Of a DNA stretch of 64,000 bases, positions 53,790 through 64,000 are shown piece by piece. The number at the start of each line of letters is the position of its first letter. Within the stretch, counting starts at the first letter, position 1. The translations under genes were made by a program, and so were the position numbers. Source of the DNA: Streptomyces antibioticus (lineage in GTDB: Bacteria; Actinomycetota; Actinomycetes; Streptomycetales; Streptomycetaceae). The stretch lies in assembly GCF_002019855.1 (NCBI RefSeq), contig NZ_CM007717.1, positions 5,071,798 through 5,135,797 of the forward strand, read 5' to 3'. A model generated the notes under the pieces. It did not search any database. It had not been told where the DNA came from and was given only the letters and a program-made list of their open reading frames with translations.

Positions 53790-53838
53790 CCAGCCCCTTC
53801 TGAGCGGTCCTCATCACCCGGAAGGAGGCCGACGCTCT

Positions 53839-54369
53839 ATGGCAAGGCCCGACAAGGCTGCCGCGGTAGCCGAGCTGACGGAAGCGTTCCGCAGCTCGAA
53901 CGCCGCTGTGCTGACCGAGTACCGGGGTCTCACCGTGGCGCAGCTCAAGACGCTGCGTCGTTCGCTCGGTGAGAACGCCCAGTACGCCGTGGTGAAGAAC
54001 ACGCTGACCAAGATTGCGGCCAACGAGGCCGGGATCACCTCGCTCGACGACCTGTTCAACGGTCCGACGGCGGTCGCCTTCGTCACCGGTGACCCGGTGG
54101 TGTCGGCGAAGGGTCTTCGTGACTTCGCCAAGGACAACCCGAACCTCGTCATCAAGGGCGGTGTCCTTGACGGCAAGGCGCTGTCCGCCGACGAGATCAA
54201 GAAGCTTGCGGACCTCGAGTCCCGCGAGGTTCTGCTCGCCAAGCTGGCGGGTGCCTTCAAGGGCAAGCAGACGCAGGCTGCGCAGCTCTTCCAGGCGCTC
54301 CCCTCGAAGGTCGTCCGTACCGTGGACGCCCTTCGCGCCAAGCGCGACGAGCAGGGCGGTGCCGAGTAA
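53839..54369 (+). CDS. rplJ: Ribosomal protein uL10
   Basis: ATG 53839 behind GAAGGAGG gives 176 residues: [42 protein letters not shown], then [15 protein letters not shown]10 anchors the L7/L12 stalk and with L12 probably regulates the leader upstream. The frame is open upstream into the leader, but that part is non-coding. Confidence 0.97.
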   Translation: MARPDKAAAVAELTEAFRSSNAAVLTEYRGLTVAQLKTLRRSLGENAQYAVVKNTLTKIAANEAGITSLDDLFNGPTAVAFVTGDPVVSAKGLRDFAKDNPNLVIKGGVLDGKALSADEIKKLADLESREVLLAKLAGAFKGKQTQAAQLFQALPSKVVRTVDALRAKRDEQGGAE

Positions 54370-54495
54370 CTCGGCTCGCAGCATGACCGCAGCCTGAGGC
54401 AGTCCGCCTGAGGCACGCGGTCACAGCGGGCCGATCGTACGCCCGCCAGACATGTACATCCGGCACCAGCCGAATTAGTGGAAGGATCGCCCACC

Positions 54496-54879
54496 ATGGC
54501 GAAGCTCAGCCAGGAAGACCTGCTCGCGCAGTTCGACGAGATGACCCTCATCGAGCTCTCCGAGTTCGTGAAGGCGTTCGAGGACCGCTTCGACGTCACC
54601 GCCGCCGCCGCGGTCGCCGTTGCCGGCCCCGCCGTCCCCGGCGCCCCGGCCGAGGCCGCTGAGGAGAAGGACGAGTTCGACGTCGTCCTGACCGGCGCCG
54701 GCGACAAGAAGATCCAGGTCATCAAGGTCGTGCGTGAGCTGACCTCCCTGGGTCTCAAGGAGGCCAAGGACCTCGTGGACGGCGCCCCGAAGCCCGTTCT
54801 CGAGAAGGTCGCCAAGGACGCCGCGGAGAAGGCCGCCGAGGCCCTCAAGGGCGCCGGCGCCTCCGTCGAGGTCAAGTAA
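54496..54879 (+). CDS. rplL: Ribosomal protein bL12 (L7/L12)
   Basis: ATG 54496 behind GGAAGGAT gives 127 residues. The N-terminal dimerisation helix ([27 protein letters not shown]), Ala/Pro hinge and C-terminal domain ([42 protein letters not shown]) are all normal. It recruits translation GTPases. Confidence 0.98.
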   Translation: MAKLSQEDLLAQFDEMTLIELSEFVKAFEDRFDVTAAAAVAVAGPAVPGAPAEAAEEKDEFDVVLTGAGDKKIQVIKVVRELTSLGLKEAKDLVDGAPKPVLEKVAKDAAEKAAEALKGAGASVEVK

Positions 54880-54951
54880 CACCCCGCGGTCGGCGACGAC
54901 CGCGAGCAAAGGCTGAAACAACCCCCTCGGGGGCTGTAACGCCGGTGCACC

Positions 54952-54985
54952 GAAGAGCGATCATCCATCCGGGTGGTCGCTCTTC
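54952..54985 (+). terminator. Terminator after rplL
   Basis: GAAGAGCGA (54952-54960) pairs with TCGCTCTTC (54977-54985). A smaller CCCCC/GGGGG hairpin lies at 54922-54933. The stretch 54880-55437 before rpoB has no gene; it holds these hairpins and the rpoB promoter. Confidence 0.8.
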
Positions 54986-55244
54986 GTCGTTCCCGGAGCG
55001 CGGCCGCGGTTGCCTCGAAGCCGCGTGAGCGGGGGGTATGGTGATCTTCGTCGTGTCTCCCGAGCATCCCGGTTCGGCAGGGGGGCCTTGACGAACCGCA
55101 CGCAGCGCGCAATTCTCAGGACGCGTCGTCACAAGGATCCGAATCCGAGGCATGGATCGACGGCGAAGAGGGCAGTATCACCGTGCGTCGAGGGCAAGCA
55201 GACCGAGGGCGTTGAGAACAACGAGGGTCTCGAAAAACCCGCAC

Positions 55245-55273
55245 TGGACATCAGTGTGCCAAGTGGCTACACT
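55245..55273 (+). promoter_or_regulatory. Candidate rpoB promoter
   Basis: TGGACA (55245-55250) and TACACT (55268-55273) with a 17-bp spacer form a good vegetative promoter. The leader to the rpoB start would be about 158 nt and includes a seven-codon frame at 55321 (ATG to TGA 55341). Confidence 0.6.
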
Positions 55274-55437
55274 GACCCTTTGCGCTGCCTGTTAGCTGTC
55301 CCCTGCCCGTCACCAGGGGCATGCCCTCACTTGAGCATTGACGATCAGAGTGCCTCCCATCTGGGATCTCTGTCTCTGTGCGCGGGAGAGGGACCGGTAC
55401 GCGCGTAGTGAGTCCGAGCCCTCGGAAGGACCCCCTC

Positions 55438-58400
55438 TTGGCCGCCTCGCGCAACGCCTCGACCGCGAATACGAACAACGGCGCCAGCACCGCCCCGCTG
55501 CGCATCTCTTTTGCAAAGATCAAGGAGCCTCTCGAGGTTCCGAACCTGCTCGCGCTGCAGACCGAGAGCTTCGACTGGCTGCTCGGCAACACCGCCTGGC
55601 AGAGTCGGGTCGAGGAGGCTCTGGAGAACGGTCAGGACGTCCCCACCAAGTCCGGCCTCGAAGAGATCTTCGAGGAGATCTCCCCGATCGAGGACTTCTC
55701 CGGGTCGATGTCGCTGACCTTCCGCGACCACCGTTTCGAGCCGCCGAAGAACAGCATCGACGAGTGCAAGGACCGCGACTTCACGTACGCGGCCCCGCTG
55801 TTCGTGACGGCCGAGTTCACCAACAACGAGACCGGCGAGATCAAGTCCCAGACGGTCTTCATGGGCGACTTCCCGCTCATGACCAACAAGGGCACCTTCG
55901 TCATCAACGGCACCGAGCGTGTCGTCGTGTCGCAGCTCGTCCGGTCGCCGGGTGTCTACTTCGACTCCTCGATCGACAAGACCTCCGACAAGGACATCTT
56001 CTCGGCCAAGATCATCCCCTCCCGGGGTGCCTGGCTGGAGATGGAGATCGACAAGCGCGACATGGTCGGTGTCCGCATCGACCGCAAGCGCAAGCAGTCG
56101 GTCACCGTCCTCCTGAAGGCGCTCGGCTGGACCACCGAGCAGATCCTCGAGGAGTTCGGCGAGTACGAGTCCATGCGCGCCACCCTGGAGAAGGACCACA
56201 CCCAGGGCCAGGACGACGCGCTCTTGGACATCTACCGCAAGCTGCGTCCGGGCGAGCCCCCCACGCGTGAGGCCGCGCAGACGCTGCTCGAGAACCTCTA
56301 CTTCAACCCCAAGCGCTACGACCTCGCCAAGGTCGGCCGCTACAAGGTCAACAAGAAGCTGGCCGCGGACGCGCCCCTCGACGCCGGTGTCCTGACCGTC
56401 GAGGACGTCATCGCGACCATCAAGTACCTGGTCAAGCTGCACGCCGGCGAGACCGAGACGGTCGGGGACAACGGCCAGACGATCGTCGTCGAGACCGACG
56501 ACATCGACCACTTCGGCAACCGTCGTCTGCGCAGCGTCGGCGAGCTCATCCAGAACCAGGTCCGCACGGGTCTGGCTCGTATGGAGCGCGTCGTCCGCGA
56601 GCGGATGACGACCCAGGACGTCGAGGCGATCACGCCGCAGACCCTGATCAACATCCGGCCGGTCGTCGCCTCCATCAAGGAGTTCTTCGGCACCAGCCAG
56701 CTCTCGCAGTTCATGGACCAGAACAACCCGCTGTCGGGTCTCACCCACAAGCGCCGTCTGTCGGCTCTTGGCCCGGGTGGTCTCTCCCGTGAGCGGGCCG
56801 GCTTCGAGGTCCGTGACGTGCACCCCTCGCACTACGGCCGCATGTGCCCGATCGAGACGCCCGAAGGCCCGAACATCGGTCTGATCGGCTCGCTCGCCTC
56901 CTACGGCCGGGTCAACGCGTTCGGTTTCGTCGAGACCCCGTACCGCAAGGTCGTCGACGGCCAGGTCACCGACGAGGTGGACTACCTGACCGCCGACGAG
57001 GAGGACCGCTTCGTCATCGCGCAGGCCAACGCCACGCTCAACGACGATCTCCGGTTCGAGGAGTCCCGCGTCCTGGTCCGCCGCCGTGGCGGCGAGGTCG
57101 ACTACGTCCCCGGTGACGACGTGGACTACATGGACGTCTCGCCGCGCCAGATGGTGTCGGTCGCGACCGCCATGATCCCGTTCCTCGAGCACGACGACGC
57201 CAACCGTGCCCTCATGGGCGCGAACATGATGCGCCAGGCCGTGCCGCTCATCAAGAGCGAGTCCCCGCTCGTCGGCACCGGCATGGAGTACCGCTCCGCC
57301 GTCGACGCCGGCGACGTGGTCAAGGCCGAGAAGGCGGGTGTCGTCCAGGAGGTCTCCGCGGACTACATCACCACCGCCAACGACGACGGCACGTACATCA
57401 CGTACCGCCTGGCCAAGTTCGCCCGCTCCAACCAGGGCACCTCGGTCAACCAGAAGGTCATCGTCAACGAGGGCGACCGGATCATCGAGGGCCAGGTCCT
57501 GGCCGACGGTCCGGCCACCGAGAACGGCGAGATGGCCCTCGGCAAGAACCTGCTGGTCGCGTTCATGCCGTGGGAGGGTCACAACTACGAGGACGCGATC
57601 ATCCTGTCGCAGCGCCTCGTGCAGGACGACGTCCTCTCCTCGATCCACATCGAGGAGCACGAGGTCGACGCCCGTGACACCAAGCTGGGCCCCGAGGAGA
57701 TCACCCGGGACATCCCGAACGTCTCCGAGGAGGTCCTCGCCGACCTCGACGAGCGCGGCATCATCCGCATCGGCGCCGAGGTCACCGCCGGTGACATCCT
57801 CGTCGGCAAGGTCACGCCCAAGGGTGAGACCGAGCTGACGCCGGAGGAGCGCCTGCTGCGCGCGATCTTCGGTGAGAAGGCCCGTGAGGTCCGTGACACC
57901 TCGCTGAAGGTGCCGCACGGCGAGACCGGCAAGGTCATCGGCGTGCGCGTCTTCGACCGCGAGGAGGGCGACGAACTGCCGCCCGGCGTCAACCAGCTCG
58001 TGCGTGTGTATGTTGCGCAGAAGCGCAAGATCACGGACGGCGACAAGCTCGCCGGCCGGCACGGCAACAAGGGTGTCATCTCCAAGATCCTGCCCATCGA
58101 GGACATGCCGTTCCTCGAGGACGGGACCCCGGTCGACATCATCCTCAACCCGCTCGGTGTGCCGTCCCGAATGAACCCGGGACAGGTGCTGGAGATCCAC
58201 CTCGGCTGGCTCGCCAGCCGCGGCTGGGACGTCTCCGGTCTCGCCGACGAGTGGGCGCAGCGCCTCCAGGCCATCGGCGCCGACCAGGTCGCCCCGGGCA
58301 CCAACGTCGCCACCCCGGTCTTCGACGGCGCCCGTGAGGACGAGCTGGCGGGTCTGCTCCAGCACACCATCCCGAACCGCGACGGCGAGCGCATGGTGCT

Positions 58401-58923
58401 CCCGTCCGGCAAGGCGCGGCTGTTCGACGGCCGTAGCGGTGAGCCGTTCCCGGACCCGATCTCGGTCGGCTACATGTACATCCTGAAGCTGCACCACCTG
58501 GTCGACGACAAGCTGCACGCCCGCTCGACCGGTCCGTACTCCATGATCACCCAGCAGCCGCTGGGTGGTAAGGCCCAGTTCGGTGGCCAGCGCTTCGGTG
58601 AGATGGAGGTGTGGGCGCTGGAGGCGTACGGCGCCGCCTACGCCCTCCAGGAGCTGCTGACCATCAAGTCCGACGACGTGACCGGCCGCGTGAAGGTCTA
58701 CGAGGCCATCGTCAAGGGCGAGAACATCCCCGAGCCCGGCATCCCCGAGTCCTTCAAGGTGCTCATCAAGGAGATGCAGTCTCTCTGCCTGAACGTGGAG
58801 GTGCTGTCCAGCGACGGTATGTCCATCGAGATGCGTGACACCGACGAGGACGTCTTCCGCGCGGCGGAGGAGCTCGGCATCGACCTGTCCCGGCGCGAGC
58901 CGAGCAGCGTCGAAGAGGTCTGA
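55438..58923 (+). CDS. rpoB: RNA polymerase beta subunit
   Basis: I start at TTG 55438, behind GGAAGGA, giving 1161 residues, the length I recall for Streptomyces RpoB. The frame is open upstream to 55378 but that part is not RpoB. The rifampicin-resistance region [33 protein letters not shown] is wild type at the usual resistance positions (D, H, S), so rifampicin sensitivity is expected. The C-terminal [20 protein letters not shown] and [25 protein letters not shown] are intact. Confidence 0.99.
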   Translation: MAASRNASTANTNNGASTAPLRISFAKIKEPLEVPNLLALQTESFDWLLGNTAWQSRVEEALENGQDVPTKSGLEEIFEEISPIEDFSGSMSLTFRDHRFEPPKNSIDECKDRDFTYAAPLFVTAEFTNNETGEIKSQTVFMGDFPLMTNKGTFVINGTERVVVSQLVRSPGVYFDSSIDKTSDKDIFSAKIIPSRGAWLEMEIDKRDMVGVRIDRKRKQSVTVLLKALGWTTEQILEEFGEYESMRATLEKDHTQGQDDALLDIYRKLRPGEPPTREAAQTLLENLYFNPKRYDLAKVGRYKVNKKLAADAPLDAGVLTVEDVIATIKYLVKLHAGETETVGDNGQTIVVETDDIDHFGNRRLRSVGELIQNQVRTGLARMERVVRERMTTQDVEAITPQTLINIRPVVASIKEFFGTSQLSQFMDQNNPLSGLTHKRRLSALGPGGLSRERAGFEVRDVHPSHYGRMCPIETPEGPNIGLIGSLASYGRVNAFGFVETPYRKVVDGQVTDEVDYLTADEEDRFVIAQANATLNDDLRFEESRVLVRRRGGEVDYVPGDDVDYMDVSPRQMVSVATAMIPFLEHDDANRALMGANMMRQAVPLIKSESPLVGTGMEYRSAVDAGDVVKAEKAGVVQEVSADYITTANDDGTYITYRLAKFARSNQGTSVNQKVIVNEGDRIIEGQVLADGPATENGEMALGKNLLVAFMPWEGHNYEDAIILSQRLVQDDVLSSIHIEEHEVDARDTKLGPEEITRDIPNVSEEVLADLDERGIIRIGAEVTAGDILVGKVTPKGETELTPEERLLRAIFGEKAREVRDTSLKVPHGETGKVIGVRVFDREEGDELPPGVNQLVRVYVAQKRKITDGDKLAGRHGNKGVISKILPIEDMPFLEDGTPVDIILNPLGVPSRMNPGQVLEIHLGWLASRGWDVSGLADEWAQRLQAIGADQVAPGTNVATPVFDGAREDELAGLLQHTIPNRDGERMVLPSGKARLFDGRSGEPFPDPISVGYMYILKLHHLVDDKLHARSTGPYSMITQQPLGGKAQFGGQRFGEMEVWALEAYGAAYALQELLTIKSDDVTGRVKVYEAIVKGENIPEPGIPESFKVLIKEMQSLCLNVEVLSSDGMSIEMRDTDEDVFRAAEELGIDLSRREPSSVEEV

Positions 58924-58932
58924 CGGGAGTTC

Positions 58933-58960
58933 GGCGGGCCTTGAGCGATCAAGGCCCGCC
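58933..58960 (+). terminator. rpoB-rpoC intergenic hairpin with GCGA tetraloop
   Basis: A perfect 12-bp stem (58933-58944 with 58949-58960) is capped by GCGA, a GNRA tetraloop. There is no T tract, so RNA processing, stabilisation or partial termination is more likely than full termination. Confidence 0.75.
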
Positions 58961-59020
58961 GGCCCCGGGACCCCCGTTTCAGACCCCAAGACTTACAACC
59001 CTGAGAGGGATTGACGCATA

Positions 59021-62920
<3,900 letters not shown>

Positions 62921-62979
62921 GGCGTCCGTCGAGGCGCCGAGCGGGCTGAGCCACTGAGCACCGCGCGCTGAGGCACAGG

Positions 62980-63010
62980 AGGGCGGTCACCCGATGGGGG
63001 TGACCGCCCT
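62980..63010 (+). terminator. Terminator after rpoC
   Basis: AGGGCGGTCACCC (62980-62992) pairs with GGGTGACCGCCCT (62998-63010) around a 5-nt loop. Confidence 0.88.
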
Positions 63011-63151
63011 TCGGCGCGCGCGGGGCCGTGGCGACGCTCCACCGGGGCCGAGAGCGCCGTGGGACGGGTCACGGGATGCCCCGGGAACCATCGCGCGACG
63101 CCCGGCGTAGGAGAACAATGAAGGCATTCGCGTTCAGCGGGGGAGGTGTCC

Positions 63152-63679
63152 ATGTCGTATCCGTCGCCGTGGCAGGGGCAGAGCGGTCCGCCGATGCTGG
63201 CCGCACACGCGGACCGCGAGCGCGCCGTCGATGTGCTCAGAGCGGGTTTCGCCGAGGGACGCCTGCTGCAGACCGAGTTCGAGCGCCGCGTCCAGCGGGC
63301 CTACGAGGCGCGGACCGTGGCCGAGCTGTCCCTGCTCGTCGCGGACCTGCCGCAGGGCCCGTCCGCCGTCCAGCAGCAGAACATCCCGCAGGTGATGGCG
63401 TACGGCCCGCCCGTGCCCCGCACCTTCCTCCCGGCCCCGCCGCCCACCAACGGCAAGGCGGTGGGCGCCATGATCTGCGGTGTCCTCACCACCATGACCC
63501 TCGGCGTCACCGGCATCCCGGCGGTGATCCTCGGGCACACGGCCCGCGGTGAGATCCGCCGCACCGGCGAGGGCGGCGACGGCCTCGCGATGGCCGGGCT
63601 CGTCCTCGGCTGGATCTCGGTGGTCGGCTGGGCCTTCTTTCTGGCGATCATGTTCCTGGCGGTCGCCTCGGGCTCCTGA
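63152..63679 (+). CDS. DUF1707/DUF4190 membrane protein
   Basis: ATG 63152 follows GGGAGG; GTG 63146 is an alternative. The 175-residue protein has an N-terminal DUF1707 domain (HADRERAVDVLRAGFAEGRLLQTEFERRVQRAYEARTVAELSLLVADLP), a Pro-rich linker and two hydrophobic helices of DUF4190 type (VGAMICGVLTTMTLGVTGIPAVILGHTARGEIRRTGEGGDGLAMAGLVLGWI). Such proteins are common in Streptomyces; the function is unknown. Confidence 0.88.
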   Translation: MSYPSPWQGQSGPPMLAAHADRERAVDVLRAGFAEGRLLQTEFERRVQRAYEARTVAELSLLVADLPQGPSAVQQQNIPQVMAYGPPVPRTFLPAPPPTNGKAVGAMICGVLTTMTLGVTGIPAVILGHTARGEIRRTGEGGDGLAMAGLVLGWISVVGWAFFLAIMFLAVASGS

Positions 63680-63724
63680 GCGCGACGGCGGGCCCGGCCC
63701 AGGGAGCGGCCGGGGCAGGCGGCT

Positions 63725-64000
63725 CTACGGAATGCCGAGTTCGAAGATCACGTAGTGCGCGTACCAGCCGGAGGCCAGTGCCGCGGTCGTGAAGAACACG
63801 GTGAGGCTCGGCCACTTCAGCCGGCCGAGGGCCGCCGCGGGGGCCAGCAGCAGGGGGAACGCGGGCAGCAGATAGCGCCCGGTGTTGCCGAACATCTGCT
63901 GGGTCCCCAGCACCGTCACGATCGACGCCAGGGTGTACGCGACCAGCACCAGCGGGGGCTTCTTGCGCAGCATCAGCGCGATCAGGAACGGCAGCGCCAG
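63725..64000 (-). CDS. Polytopic membrane protein, C-terminal part (glycosyltransferase-like)
   Basis: The last 91 codons of a gene that runs off the right edge. At least three hydrophobic segments are present, with NTGRYLLPAFPLLLAPAAALGR between them, a pattern seen in GT-C-type mannosyltransferases and related dolichol-phosphate-sugar-using membrane enzymes. With only the C-terminus the assignment is tentative. Confidence 0.55.
   Translation of the reverse strand: MALPFLIALMLRKKPPLVLVAYTLASIVTVLGTQQMFGNTGRYLLPAFPLLLAPAAALGRLKWPSLTVFFTTAALASGWYAHYVIFELGIP

Noticed and set aside
55345-58989. Very long minus-strand open frame opposite rpoB, and a similar one opposite rpoC
   Set aside because: Stop-free antisense frames are normal in GC-rich coding DNA. 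The products have no recognisable domain and lie fully under rpoB and rpoC.

Overview
The window is a high-GC Streptomyces-type actinomycete chromosome. Its gene order matches what I recall of the S. coelicolor kor-nuo to rpoBC region: kor, a two-component system, a second nuo operon, htpX, yajQ, tRNA-Tyr, rpmG, MaoC dehydratases, murB, an adenosine deaminase-like gene, an aspartate-type aminotransferase, tRNA-Trp, secE, nusG, rplKA, rplJL and rpoBC. High GC, GTG and TTG starts, and ATGA start/stop overlaps are seen throughout.

Layout. (1) 1-4.4 kb: the 5' end of a 2-oxoacid:ferredoxin oxidoreductase alpha subunit, a LuxR-type response regulator and two paralogous sensor kinases, all on the minus strand. 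(2) 4.5-14.8 kb: a plus-strand nuo operon with only nuoA-B-C-H-I-J-K-L-M-N. The quinone-binding subunit D and the NADH-input subunits E-F-G are absent; the adjacent ferredoxin oxidoreductase suggests ferredoxin could be the electron donor. NuoC carries a long repetitive, probably disordered tail. (3) 14.8-19.6 kb: htpX and a YccF-like gene, an SMI1/KNR4-type protein, an APC permease, a small membrane protein, yajQ, and a tRNA-Tyr gene.

(4) 19,586-38,508: an integrated mobile element of about 18.9 kb, bounded by a 57-bp direct repeat whose left copy forms the 3' part of tRNA-Tyr. Gene content and site match an actinomycete integrative and conjugative element of the SLP1 kind. It has integrase and excisionase, an iteron array, a replication module (DUF3631 ATPase, a 69-residue linker protein, prim-pol), a cytosine-5 methyltransferase, membrane and zinc-ribbon spread proteins, an FtsK/SpoIIIE-type transfer ATPase, a DUF2637 protein, tiny coupled ORFs and a GntR regulator. 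Accessory cargo follows at the right end: an HTH/P-loop kinase, a guanylate-kinase-like protein, a beta-hydroxyacid-dehydrogenase-like protein, a HAD phosphatase and a DUF6119-like protein. The most unusual signal is a hairpin leader present three times (perhaps four) ahead of minus-strand element genes. Its 17-nt loop is conserved while its stem arms differ in sequence yet still pair.

(5) 38.5-49.6 kb: the chromosome resumes with small conserved proteins, an NAD(P)-binding protein, an amidohydrolase, tRNA-Thr and tRNA-Met, rpmG, a MaoC pair, a TetR/MFS efflux unit with one operator shared by both genes, murB, an adenosine deaminase-like gene and the aminotransferase. (6) 49.6-64.0 kb: the translation and transcription core: tRNA-Trp, secE, nusG, rplK, rplA, a lipoprotein, rplJ behind an attenuator leader, rplL, rpoB and rpoC. 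A DUF1707 membrane protein and the end of a polytopic membrane protein close the window.

All calls are from reading the sequence. Family names rest on motifs and gene order; no database search was run.
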